A stretch of 64,000 bases of DNA from assembly GCA_949752735.1 (NCBI GenBank), contig OX457039.1, positions 24,904,330 to 24,968,329 of the forward strand, in the 5' to 3' direction. Shown piece after piece: positions 23,555 through 34,531 of the stretch (positions are counted from its first letter, which is position 1; each line of letters opens with the position of its first letter). The position numbers and the translations under genes are program-made. The notes beneath the pieces are model-generated. The model did no database searches. It was not told the origin of the DNA and saw only the letters and a program-made list of their open reading frames with translations. This DNA is from Lumbricus terrestris (Eukaryota > Annelida > Clitellata > Crassiclitellata > Lumbricidae).

Positions 23555-24955
23555 CAGGGTGGCTCAAAAAAAAACGTACCACCGGGGAAAATGCGATATC
23601 TTCGCAGCCGATTGAACTTTTTCTGCGAAAATTTCCCAATTTGTAGGGGAATGAATTTCCAACAATCCCTGAAAGTTTCATTTGAAACTTTTCATATTTG
23701 CAAAAGTTACAGCTGTTCAAACTTAAAGTTTCGTTTTTTCAAATATCCGCGGAAAATTGACGTCACTTGTAGATTTCCATGTCAAATGATATCACTTTTC
23801 ACTACGACCTCAGAATTCCGTTTTGCAGTTTATTGTAAGGTATAATGAGAGTGTCCACTCCCTGCCTTAACACAAGCTCAAATTCTTTTTGTGAAGTTCA
23901 GTATGGCCTTGCTGGTCGGGTCCTGCGGCAACTGACCCCACATTAGCAGCAAGACTTGCTTCAGCTGGCCAATGTTCTCCAACTTGGGATTAAATGTCTA
24001 GCAGCGTTCCAGCATAGCTCCCCAGACATGATAAGCAAGAGGGCTAAGGTCTGGCGAGTTTGTTAGTCATCTTTGCCAATGCATTTACTTCAGTTGATGG
24101 CAATAAGGTAGCGCCATCATAATCAGCCTTGCCGTGCGAACAAGCAGACGCACCATCCTGCTGGAAAATAAAACCAGATGTTAGAGCACACCTGGTCTTC
24201 AATGAGTCTGGGTAAGAGAGTTCATAGATGAGTTTGACATCTAACCAACTGAGTGGGATTAAATGCAGTCTTTTCTTGCAGCCGTAACACACGCCAGCAT
24301 ATCTGAAGTCGAAACCACGATGTGCTTTGCAAACTTGACCCTTTCGATTACCAAGCGAATTTCTTGAAAATCGTGTTTTTTTCATCAGGCCATGCGACCA
24401 CTTCCTGCCTTTCTTCCGACATCTGATCTTCGTTACATAAACATGTTTGCAGATAGCCTTCAAAGTGCTCAGGCTCCATTTTTCACTGGGTATTTTGCTA
24501 TGATCACGCGATGCCCCAGTCTCTGTTCATGCAAAGTCCGAGTTCCCATTTTATCTTTCGCAGAAACTTTGCCCGTGACGTTCAGTTATGGGTTCAGGAA
24601 TTGAGACCTTAATCTATAAAATATCACCAAATACCAGCAGATTGCTTCAAAAACAGCTTCTTTAAAGCTCATAGTGAGGTCGTATGACATCATCATCAAT
24701 TTGTGTGTTGTAATTTGCCAAAATATATTAATGAAATCACATGTATTGGAGCATGATTCTCCGAATAATTGAAAAAACAAAATTTTAAGTTTGAACAGCT
24801 GTAACTTTTGCAAACATGAAAAGTTTCAAATGAAACTTTCAGGGATTGTTGGATATTCATTCCTCTTCAAATTGGAAAATTTTCGCAGAAAAAACGCAAT
24901 CGGCTGCGAAGATATCGCATTTTCCCCGGTGGTACGTTTTTTTTGAGCCACCCTG
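23555..24955 (-). mobile_element. Mariner-like element with ~200-bp TIRs
   Basis: It begins CAGGGTGGCTCAAAAAAAAA and ends TTTTTTTTGAGCCACCCTG, with TA on each side (23553-23554 and 24956-24957). Inverted similarity continues inward for about 200 bp, including CGTACCACCGGGGAAAATGC, CAATCCCTGAAAGTTTCATT and GTTACAGCTGTTCAAACTTA. These long TIRs enclose a minus-strand transposase relic. Confidence 0.9.
23870..24463 (-). pseudogene. Mariner/IS630-type transposase remnant
   Basis: The minus strand reads HRGFDFRYAGVCYG and then SGFIFQQDGASACSHGKAD (catalytic Asp in FQQDGA). In a shifted frame NSPDLSPLAYHVWGAMLERC follows, equivalent to the SPDLNPxDY-WG block, and then a Lys-rich C-terminus. The N-terminal HTH and the first catalytic block are not clear. 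Confidence 0.75.
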
Positions 24956-25152
24956 TACATTTGAGGCCCCTTGCAAACTTGAGATCAGACACATACCAAA
25001 GACATATGGGACAGGCTTTAATGTTTGGGTCTCACGCATGTTTTATTTCGAGGCCTCATCCAATTAGCAATTAGAAATTTAGAATAAGTTACAATGATTT
25101 TATAAGCGTTGTGTTTGAGAAAGTGGACGAAATTGCCTGAGTTAGTTTAAAA

Positions 25153-25655
25153 TAATGGCTTTATACTTACGCCCAAAATCAGTATGGTATTTGCATTAGG
25201 TCTGCAAGGGCAGTGCCATATGGTTAGTTGAGACATGCACCAGACCGGATCTGTACAGTCACAAATAGGCACAGTGGCGTAGCCAGGAATTTTTCATGGG
25301 GGGGTTTATGGCCGGAAACCCTGTTTTTGCCATTTTTTCTTTCTTAAATGGAAAAATAACCTTAAAAAACATTTTTCCCGGAGTCAATGGGGGGGGGGTT
25401 TAACCCCCGAAACCCCCCCTTGCCTACGCCACTGAATAGGCATAATGACCAGCTAAATTTGGGGGCCCGGCCCTTTCAAACTCTAATGGCTTTATACTTA
25501 CGCCCAAAACCAGTACGATATTTGCATTAGGTCTGCAAGGGCAGTGCCATATGGTTAGTTGAGGCATGCACCAGACCGGATCTGTAGGCCTACAGTCACA
25601 AATAGGCATAATTATATGACCAGCTAAATTTGGGGGCCCCTTTCAAACTCGGGTC
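25153..25655. repeat. Tandem duplication of a ~160-bp segment
   Basis: TAATGGCTTTATACTTACGC through CACAAATAGGCATAATGACC and CAGCTAAATTTGGGGGCCC appears twice (25153 on and 25483 on). Only the first copy holds the MITE, so duplication came before or was independent of that insertion. Confidence 0.85.
25272..25434. mobile_element. hAT-like MITE, TIR CAGTGGCGTAGCCAGG, 163 bp
   Basis: Ends CAGTGGCGTAGCCAGG and TGCCTACGCCACTG are inverted. The 8-bp flanks AATAGGCA (25264-25271 and 25435-25442) are identical. The empty site is preserved in the neighbouring duplicate (about 25605), which reads through AATAGGCATAAT without an insert. Confidence 0.95.
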
Positions 25656-25918
25656 CCCCCAATTGGGGGGTACGGGGGGTGCTAGCGCCGGCACTGACTA
25701 ACCACGTACGTGACCAAAGTAAAGTAGGCGACAGACAGCAATATGCGAGTAGACGTAGGCCTATCCTGTATGTTATTTGTAGCCTACTGTGGTATTACCA
25801 TATCTGATCACGATTGGAATCAACCATATAATTTCTACCCGGACCACCACGTACTACTCTAGCTAACGGACAACCCTTCTAACTCAGCGCAGCGCTCGTG
25901 AATAAGGTGGAGCCCAGC

Positions 25919-27083
25919 CAGGGCTGTACTGGTAAATTTTGAGGTGAGTCTATAGGCCTACACGCTGACCGGGAGAAAAACCGACTTTTTCGGGCAAAAA
26001 ATTTCTGATGGCTGTCATCCGGCAAAAAATTTCTCCATGTCCCCGTCGGAAAAATTTGATGACCCTTTTTTAGTTATTCGCTCCGGATTTCGTGAAAAAA
26101 CCACCTAAATATCCTTTGCCTTTTTCGTGCGTATAGGGGAGAGCGGGGCATTACGGGATACTTAAGGCATTTTGAAGTTTACATCATATAATTAATAAGA
26201 AATCAATGCTTTTTTGTACTCACATTATGCAGGCATAGGCCTATATAACGTAGGCCTACGACATCGACTTTAAAAATTTACGTAAGCATCAGCCACACAT
26301 GAGATACAAATTTTTTACCAACAGGTCCCAAAATCCCGTTATGCCCCACCACCTGAGGTAAAATGGGATACCTATCCCATTATGCCCCATAACATGCAAA
26401 ATTCTATGCTTTCAAAAAAGTGCCACATATTTTTTATTATTGCTCGTTTTGCAATGTAAACACTGATTGAGACGTGAGGGAGTATTTAGAACCAATGAAA
26501 TATTAAAATATGAGAAATATGGGAAAAATTGCTGTAGAATTATTAAATGGGGCAAAATGGGATATCTGTATCCCATTATGCCCCAATTGGCTCCAATAGT
26601 AAATCCGCCATTTTGTCACAAAATACTGAACTTGTACAAATGTTCATGTGGAAATATATGACTTTATATATTACCCTACACATGGATGGTATAATATAAA
26701 TTTAATATAGCTCAACTGTTTTTAGACAATTTTTCAATTATGAACGTACCTTATATCGGAGAGCGTAAAAATGAACTTTTAATCATAAATATTGCAAGAC
26801 GCTTCGGAATCGAAAATGCTTTCGTCCTTCACCTTCAAAGATGCATTACCTCCGTTTGAAATTTTATTCGTATTTTTAAAGTAAGTAAGATCGACAATAA
26901 TGAAGTTTCCCGTTATGCCCCGCTATCCCATTATGCCCCGCTCTCCCTACCCACACGCCCTTTGTGAAGTGAGTAGGCCTATACCCTGTATACCCGCGTA
27001 TACCCTGGTTTTTCGCGGTGAGTATACGATGCCGTTTTTTCCCGGAGGTAAGTATACGCCGTATACCCTTGATTACAGCCCTG
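25919..27083. mobile_element. hAT-like element with CAGGGCTGTA ends
   Basis: It starts CAGGGCTGTACTGG and ends GATTACAGCCCTG, flanked by identical AGCCCAGC (25911-25918 and 27084-27091). The left interior has the MITE core CTGATGGCTGTCATC and GATGACCCTTTTTTAGTTA. The right interior has repeated GTATACCC and GTATACG motifs. A pogo-like element sits inside. Confidence 0.88.
26136..26947. mobile_element. Pogo-like mini-transposon, TA duplication
   Basis: TA-GGGGAGAGCGGGGCATTA at 26134 and GCCCCGCTCTCCC-TA at 26935-26949 are inverted. Subterminal and internal copies of TGGGATA and TATCCCATTATGCCCC occur as opposed pairs near 26330-26390, 26545-26585 and 26908-26940. No transposase frame. The terminal motif GGGGAGARCGGGG and the palindromic layout match the large pogo-like element at 48879-56551. 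Confidence 0.8.
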
Positions 27084-27547
27084 AGCCCAGCGCTTGGCTT
27101 TTGAGTGGCGCTTTAGAAATTTCGAGATTACGATTACGATCACCATCCTGCGAAGAAACTTTCTGAACTAAATCTAGGCGCTATATATTTATATGTTACC
27201 TTGGATTTATTTTATCAGCGAATTGCTTTTTTGCGGTATCAACATCCGGTGAAGGAAGTTATGGGTAAATAGATAATAATTACTAATGATATTTATATTA
27301 TTATAAGCTTAATAAACAATTTGTGCTGCTTATCATATCAGTCTATAATAACCATTGGCGTAATTGTACTAAGCGGGGACAGTGGAACAATTACGCCGTA
27401 AGAAGTGTCGGCTATGGTCAGGTTTGGCCTTACGCGTCCCGTGCCTCGGATTGATCCCAAATTGTCCCGGATTTGGTGCAGTTCACCAAATGTTTGTATT
27501 AAATGCTCACTAAATTCGACAAGATTTAGCCTACGATGCATTTTGCG

Positions 27548-27955
27548 GGTAGCGTTCTACAATGACTCGGTAGCAAGTAAGTGTATTTTTATAAATTCGA
27601 TGAAAAATATTTCCTCACGAAATTGAAGCGGGATTTTGCGCGTGAGGGTCGGTTAGGGCTCAGGTTAGGCGCCGTGAGGGTCGGTTAGGGTTAGTTTTAG
27701 GGTTAGTGCAGTCATATATGCTGAAATTGAAGCTGGATTGATAAACAATAATTTTCAATGAAAAATGGCTGAAAAATTTTTGCTGACGAAATAGAAGCGG
27801 GATTTATCGAACAAATTATTGCCTAAAGAGAAGCTGGATCGATTAAAATTATTCTCGGCAAACTAGAAGTTGGATTTATTAAAGATAACAACGCTGCAAC
27901 GATATCTACCGAGTCATTGTAGAACGATTTACCGAGTCATTGTAGAACGCTACCC
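27548..27955. mobile_element. TIR element with GGTAGCGTTCTACAATGACT ends
   Basis: The left end GGTAGCGTTCTACAATGACT is inverted at the right, where CCGAGTCATTGTAGAACG occurs twice in tandem (27909-27952). The flanking ATTTTGCG occurs at 27540-27547 and 27956-27963; the exact duplication is 7 or 8 bp. The interior has GGTTAGGGTTAG-like sequence (27645-27705) and three GAAGCTGGATT-type units that relate it to the array at 29270-30060. Confidence 0.8.
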
Positions 27956-28327
27956 ATTTTGCGTTCTGAGTTCTGTCCGACCTGACGTTGTTAGCTCACC
28001 ATCGGGTGTTAGACAGCGCTTGCTCCAAGTCTTCAAGAATTTATAACCCACTGAACCTTAGTTACATTGTGTCATACGTTCTGTCATTTTCCGTTTCCAA
28101 CGCATTTTGCGAAGGAGTGTTCGATATTATGTACAACCTGCATGTGGTCTGTTAATCACAATTGCGGAAGCACAGACCTTGTTAAAGTGGAACTGCTGAC
28201 TTTGTACAAAGTGATGTGGAACTGCTTAAGACGGCATAAACTCAGCAGAGGTTTAAGTTCACGAGAAGTTCCACTGTCCCGTCGCATGCCCATATGCTTG
28301 ATTTCAAAACTGATTCCACCATTGGTT

Positions 28328-28546
28328 GGGCCCGGTAGAGTAATGGATAACACGCTGACATAGAGAGCGACAGGTAACAAGTTCGATCCCCATTGGGCGG
28401 ACATGCTTTGTAGGCTGCTATTAGCGCCGTGTATTGCAGGCTGTCTGTTCAGTTTTATGTCAATTAAGATTACTGCACAACTTGTACATGTAAAGCGCAG
28501 TGCATTTGCAGGCGCTGAATTAAGGAACGAATTATTATTATTATTG
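28328..28546 (+). mobile_element. tRNA-derived SINE, second copy
   Basis: Same order as 8589-8819: GGGCCCGGTAGAGTAATGG, box B GTTCGATCCCC, TTTGTAGGCTGCTATTAGCG, AAGATTACTGCACAACTTGT, GTAAAGCGCAGTGC and an ATT tail. Differences are scattered, indicating an older divergence. Confidence 0.85.
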
Positions 28547-29115
28547 CTACGTCCACTCAATGCTTGATTATTGCAGCTCCCTGTTCTTAAACCTTGATTC
28601 CACACAACTTAAGCACCCCCAACTCATAAAAAATTCATCACCAACCAGCCAATCTGCTCTACCCGATCATCCGCCTGTCTTACTCTCTCGACAGCCGGTC
28701 ACAAGTCATCTCAAGTTCTCCAACCAAGCCATATCAAACACAGCACCATGCCTTTGGAATGACCTGCCTGCTGAATTCAGATCTTTATCAGTTCCTCCAC
28801 CATCATTACTAATCACACAACTTTACCTTCCTCAGGCTCCTCTATCCATTACACCTCAAGCTTTTCATTCGAAACTGAAGTCACACCTTTTCAAAAACTT
28901 TTACCTTGTCTCATCTGATCCTCCACCTTCCGATTCCTGGCTCAGACAACACCCGCCTTAATAGCTGTTCCGCCCCCTCTTATTCTATGGTAACTCGACC
29001 CAGCCCATATTATGGACAACACTTTTGACTTGACGCTGCGCTCGTGAATAAGCTGGTGCCCTGCGCTTGGCTTTTGAGTAGTGCTTTAGAAGTGTGGAGA
29101 TTACGATGCCCAATA
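28547..29115 (+). pseudogene. L2-like LINE C-terminus and 3' tail
   Basis: It opens with LDYCSSLFLNLDS and, after a deletion, reads HPPVLLSRQPVTSHLKFSNQ, APCLWNDLPAEFRSLS, then APLSITPQAFHSKLKSHLFK and stop. The 3' UTR holds GCGCTCGTGAATAAGCTGGT, GCGCTTGGCTTTTGAGTAG and a single GATTACGAT tail unit. It has lost the catalytic region and begins exactly at the end of the SINE tail. Confidence 0.8.
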
Positions 29116-29269
29116 AAGTGAATAAACAAAATCTGCAACCTATGCAATGCATACAGGCCTAAAATTTCTCATTTTCGCACCTCCCCTTTGGATTTTGCTG
29201 AAAATTTTGGTAATCTTTTTGAACAACAGTCCCAAATTCAAAATGTTTTTTTTTCGCGTCGTACATTAA

Positions 29270-30060
29270 TTACTCGTGGCAGCATAATTATTTTTAGGCA
29301 ATCCAACTTCTAGTTTCGCCAGAATCCTTCTGATCGATCCAGTGTCTGTTTAGGCAAGAATTTGTTTAGTCCTGCTTCTATTGAAGCACCAATTGTTTTC
29401 ATCAAAACCAATTCTATTTAATTATAAATAATTGTTCATCAATCCAGCTTTGATTTCAGCGAGATCATTTTCAGAAATCCAACTTCTATTCATTAAAAAT
29501 TATTTTCATCGATCCAACTTTGGTCAAATATAGTTTGAATATATATCTTTTATTCACCAAAATGTTAGCACAAATTAATAGCAAATTTGATAATTTGTTC
29601 AATTCTTCATTTCATAATGGCAGATTAAGTTCTTGAATGAATATCTATGAACCAGAATGCATAATTATTTTTCATTAATCTGGCTTCCACTTTGGTACAC
29701 GGATCCTTTTGATCAATCCAGTTTCCATTTAGGCAAGTTCTAATTCCTTTAATCAATCCTGCTTCTATTTGAGCAATGTACTTTTTATCAATCCAGCTTC
29801 TATTTAAATAACAATTATATTTCATCAATCCTGCTCCAATTTTGGCAAGAACTTTTCATCGATCCTACTTCTATTTAAGTAAATTTATTTTCATCAATTC
29901 GACGTCTGTTTAGCAAGAATTCTTTTCAACCAATGCTGAACATTTCTGTCAGTTTCACTAGTGATCAGAATTTGGGTCCAACTTCTGTTTAGCAAGAATT
30001 CTTTTCGTCAACCCATCTTCCCATCTTGTATTCAACCAATGCGGAACATTTCTGTCAGTT
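29270..30060. repeat. Degenerate ~45-55-bp tandem array
   Basis: About 14 diverged units built on ATCAATCCAGCTTCTATTTA plus GGCAAGAATTATTTTTCATC. The reverse-complement unit occurs at 27720-27895 and 30420-30515, and more direct units at 38262-38470. It appears to be an amplified interior of the TIR element family at 27548-27955. Confidence 0.75.
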
Positions 30061-30344
30061 TCACTGATCAGAATTTGGGACCACTGTTCGGATGATTAAC
30101 AAAATTTTGCCATCTTTTTGTTCACCATTTGAGGCACAAATTATACAAAACGTACTTCTTTGCTTGCATAGAAGTTGGCTTGATGAAACTAATTCTTCAC
30201 TTAAACAGACTATTTTTGATGTTATCATTAAACACACTGTAATGTAACCACTTTTGGGGTGAAGGGCGATCACAGATGCTGTATCGGGGCAGATGTGTAC
30301 GGCACTGTCATTGCTTTACCTAAAAATAGACTATGTACAAGAGG

Positions 30345-30515
30345 GTAGTCTTTGTCATGAGTGTCGGTTAGGGTCAGGTTAGGCATCGTGAGGGTCAGTT
30401 ATTGTTAGGGTTTGTGTCATCATTGGAAGCTCTGGTGGATTGAAGAAAATAATTCCTGGTGAAATAGAAGTTGAATTGATGAATATAATATCGCCGAAAT
30501 AGAATTCTGATTTGA
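30345..30515. repeat. Partial relative of the 27548-27955 element
   Basis: GTCGGTTAGGGTCAGGTTAG, CGTGAGGGTCAG and then GGTGAAATAGAAGTTGAATT follow the interior order of that element. No TIRs are visible. Confidence 0.6.
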
Positions 30516-30526
30516 CAATTTTCCAG

Positions 30527-30571
<45 letters not shown>

Positions 30572-31309
30572 TTATATAGTTCATGTCTCATTTAAATTGC
30601 CCAATCACAGCAGCACCACTTAATGATGGTAAAAGACACCGTGTTAGCCTTAGGGCTGAGAGAGAGCCAGATCTGTGTGGGTCTTCGACCCGGCATTGGT
30701 TTCATGATCTACTGTTGCCGGGTCTCAGCCAGGTCGCATGTTTAACACATAAAAAAAACAAAAATCTACACGAATGACAAAATATTTAAGATGTTTAGTG
30801 AAATTGGCAGAGGTTTTCAAAAAAGTTTGGGTGAATGCTAAAAAGGTCATGAGATACCAAAAATAGGTAAAAATGGTATGATTTTGTAAAATATTGAGCA
30901 AATGACTAAATAAAGTTCATTAGAAAAATTTCCGGGTGAAAGACGTCGGCTCATCCACCAAAGTCAGACCACGCAACTTCTCCAAACCACTTTCAGCCCT
31001 GGTTAGCTCCACTTCCGACGATGATTATAGTATGCAAGAAATTTGTTGACAGAAACCAGGGATCAAACAAAGTGGTTTTAAGTGCTCTCAGAATAGGTAA
31101 AGAATGATGAAAATGCTGATGCCATAAGATGACAGGCAACCAATTTCAGAAAATTGAACCAGCAAAAGGGAATTTTTCTGTGCTGTACTGTGAATGTTTT
31201 GACTGAGAGAACAGGACAGTTTCTGTTCTACTTTATTGTTTTTTCATGTGAGCATTATGCTTTTGAAAAGAGTTCATCTTTACATGCCTGAGTCTGTTGC
31301 TTTTTGTAG
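30516..31309. other. Upstream of the USF3-like gene; (AT)n tract
   Basis: An AT dinucleotide run at 30530-30570, then sequence without recognised repeats. This is where a promoter or an upstream non-coding exon of the + strand gene could lie, but no TATA/Inr arrangement is convincing. Confidence 0.35.
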
Positions 31310-31370
31310 GGTTGGAATCAGAAATGTGCAATGGAGGAAATCAAGATCTTTTGCCGCAGTCCAAGAATGG
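31310..31370 (+). CDS. USF3: USF3-like exon 1 (first coding exon seen)
   Basis: Acceptor CTTTTTGTAG ends at 31309 and donor GTAATT begins at 31371. The candidate start ATG is at 31324 with G at -3. It encodes MCNGGNQDLLPQSKN and leaves two bases of a Gly codon. The frame stays open to the acceptor, so this may be either the 5'-most coding exon or an internal one. Confidence 0.6.
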
Positions 31371-34300
31371 GTAATTTATTAATATCTGTTTACCATCGAA
31401 GCAATAGTGAGAATATTTTGCTTAATTGATTCTAGAATGATAGATTCTTTTTGATGACATCTGATGACATCTGTGTGCTGTAAACACTGACTCAACATCT
31501 CGCTAGCAGGGCTGCCCAGGTACAGAATGAAATAGCAACCACTTGTAATGTAGAACTATTAAGAATTATGTAACTTAACTAGTTAACGAAGAATTGTATG
31601 TATGTATCTATGTATACATGTATGTATGTATGTATATATGTATGAATGTATGTATACATGTATGTATGTATGCATGTATGTATGCATGTTTGTATGTATG
31701 TATATAGCCCGAGTGGGGCTCGGGATTAACCGTTTTTTACATCAAATTCCGGACCCGAGTGCTACTCGGGATTAACGCTAAGGAGGTTAAAGAAACTGGC
31801 AAAAATGCATTCATGAATAAATTGTGCGATGCAGTGTTGGCATGTTTATGCACAGTCATCAGAAGATGTGACAACACTGTGACCATGTGACAACGGACTG
31901 TATGGGTAAGAAGGCCATAATACTGAATTACAGAAGTATAGGTGATGTAAGTCTTAGTGTAGCTAGAAACCTCAAGATATAGCTGACTGATGTTAAGGCA
32001 TTTGCATGTAGACTGTCGGTTTACCAAACGAGTTTGTCCATCTGCTTTGAAAGGCCACATTGATGTTTGGATATGGACAAAATGATTTCACGATTAATCG
32101 AAAACTGCTTGCAAGCTATATTTGATGAAGTGCTCCGGCACTAAAATGCTTGTGATTACCGTACTTCGCGCATATAACCCGTGGGTTATACAAAGTTTTA
32201 CAAACCACGTGCCCTAGCTGCGTGGTATATTCGTAGGCATGTTATATAGTTAAAATTTTGCACAACCAAATTTTGCACCAGACAGATCATACTGCTATAA
32301 AAAGTTTCTACATGCAATACGGTGGAGGCATGGACGGCAAAATTGATGAGACTTGAAGTCCGACATCAGTAGTTTATTGCTATTATTATCAAACTATCAT
32401 AGTCAATATAGCAAGCCGCAAGCGGCAGGAATTGCAATTGAATGTTCAGATAATTATGATTTGACTTTATATATAAAAGTAAGATATTATCGTATAAAAA
32501 TTGTAATTGTTTCCAATTTAGCAATAAACGAATATATATACACACGCAGTATTTAGGTCCCCATGGACGGACCATGCTAGCCCAAGATTTTGAATCTCTG
32601 AATTAGCCACCTTTGGGAAGCGAACCGTGGCCCGCACGCTCTTTCAGAGTCACGTACAGACGCGCGGCCAGCGCTCTTACTGATATAGCTAATCGGGCTA
32701 GTAGTAGTAGTAGCAATTAGTCTATTTCATATACACAATTGTATGTGCCAATTTTCTTACATAAGCCTTTAGGTTTATTATGACATGGAGTTTGAAAAGT
32801 TAGTACAATTCTAAAGTAATATAAGTTTTTAATCTTTAGGTTTTTTATCTGTAGGCTTGAGGCAACTAAACGTGTATGTCACAACATAATTGAGAAAAAG
32901 CGTAAAGATCGGCTGAAGTCTGCAATACATGACATTCGAAAGATCATTCCTGTGTCCATACTTTCAAACAAGAAAGCAGTATGTGGAATTATGTTTTGAG
33001 TTGTGCTGTTGTTTTGTTTTTTTCATGATATGTTCATATGTGCCATGTGCTCTTATAGAAAGAAAGTTGGTCCTTTGTCGAACCTCCCTAACTGTGATGA
33101 ACGGGCATCATCAAAATTTTATTATGTGTTATTTTTTATATTTGATGAGTGGATAGATTGGAGGGACAGAAGATTGATAGGAAACTTGTGCATGGGCAGA
33201 AGGTGTGGATAAGGATGGTTGGAGAGTAGCTCGTCAGAGAAGCAGTAGAGGATCTTCGATCTGGAGGAGGGGATAAAGACCAGTAGAAGATGGATCAAGG
33301 CGTTAAGGTTTGCAGATGACCAGGTAATGATGACAAGAAGCCATGTAAGTTCTTACAGAAGCAATGTTGGCTAGACTGATCAAAATGGCGAATATGGAAT
33401 GAAAGTGATCATAAAAAAGACAACGCATTGACACTAGTTAAGTAAAAAAATTGATGAGGTGAGGGAATTCAGGCACCTAAGGAGTATGACTGTGACAGAT
33501 GCCAATTGGAACTTAAGAGGAGGATAGTTGTAGGAAAAGAAGAGTGACTGAGAGGAAAAATAAACAGGAAGCTGAAGAAACGGATGATAAAGACATGGAG
33601 TGTGGTGCAGCACTGGTGCTGTATAGGTCAGACACATGGAACATCAGAGAAAGAGATATAAAAAGACTGGAGGGTTCAAAATGTGGAGTTTTATTCAAGA
33701 CGGACATGTCCATGACGCGCCAAGTTGGATTGACGGTAAGCAGATGCTTTCGCCAGCTGCGGTTAATCAAAAGCTGTGTGCGATCACTGCCCTTCGAGGC
33801 TGCAAAAACAGCCGTTTTCTGCTTCGTGGTTTCTCAGGTGAACCGGTGTAACAGTTTGTTGGCTGGTGCGCCGAAGTACCTGCACGATCGACTACAGTCT
33901 GTGTTGAATGCAGCGGTGAAGCTTGTGTGTAATTGGCGGAGTTACAATGTGCTGCATTGGCTTCCAGTACCGTGCCGCATTGAATACAAACCCTCACTGC
34001 TAGTCTACAAGTCACTACATGGCCTTGCACCGGACTACCTCAGATCCTACTGCGTGCAGATGGCTTCGTCAGGTGCTGGACTTGCACTGAGATCCAGTGT
34101 GAAAGGAGATCTGTATGTGCGGAGGACAAGTACATGCTTCGTGAGCGTGCTTTTCAACTGCTGACCCCCACTGCTGGAACAGTCTGCCTACCACTATTCG
34201 TTTGGCCAAATCAATAAAGACCTTCAAATCTTGACTCAAGACATATCTCTTTTCTAAGGCGTACCTTTGACTAATTGCGTTGTGTTTGTAGAGGCGCCTT

Positions 34301-34473
34301 TGTAATGGCATGTGCTGTGTTACGGCGCCATAGAAATTGTCATTATTATTATTATTGTTATTATTATTATTGTTATTACATGGAGAAGAATGGAATAAAT
34401 AAGATGGATGGAACATTTAACAATTGGAGAAGTAATGGGAATTAATGAAGATGAAAGAACCATGATATGTACA

Positions 34474-34531
<58 letters not shown>

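Larger units (their letters stand above)
22980..25696. mobile_element. hAT-like composite element, 2.7 kb
   Basis: CAGTGCCGGCGCTAG (22980-22994) and CTAGCGCCGGCACTG (25682-25696) are perfect inverted ends, flanked by the identical 8-bp ACTAACCA (22972-22979 and 25697-25704). The outer parts carry GGGCCCCCC arms. It contains a complete mariner-like element (23555-24955), a tandem duplication (25153-25655) and a MITE (25272-25434), all inserted or formed after it arrived. No hAT transposase is seen. Confidence 0.9.
25835..27145 (+). mobile_element. L2-like LINE 3' tail split by an insertion
   Basis: ACCCGGACCACCACG, GCTAACGGACAACCC and GCGCTCGTGAATAAGGTGG up to 25918 resume at 27084 with CGCTTGGCTTTTGAGTGGCG, AATTTCGAGATTACGATTAC and the tail. 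Removing 25919-27083 and one AGCCCAGC copy restores the order seen at 29020-29110. Confidence 0.8.

Noticed and set aside
27640..27710. True interstitial telomere
   Set aside because: Only a few imperfect TTAGGG words are present, within a transposon interior.
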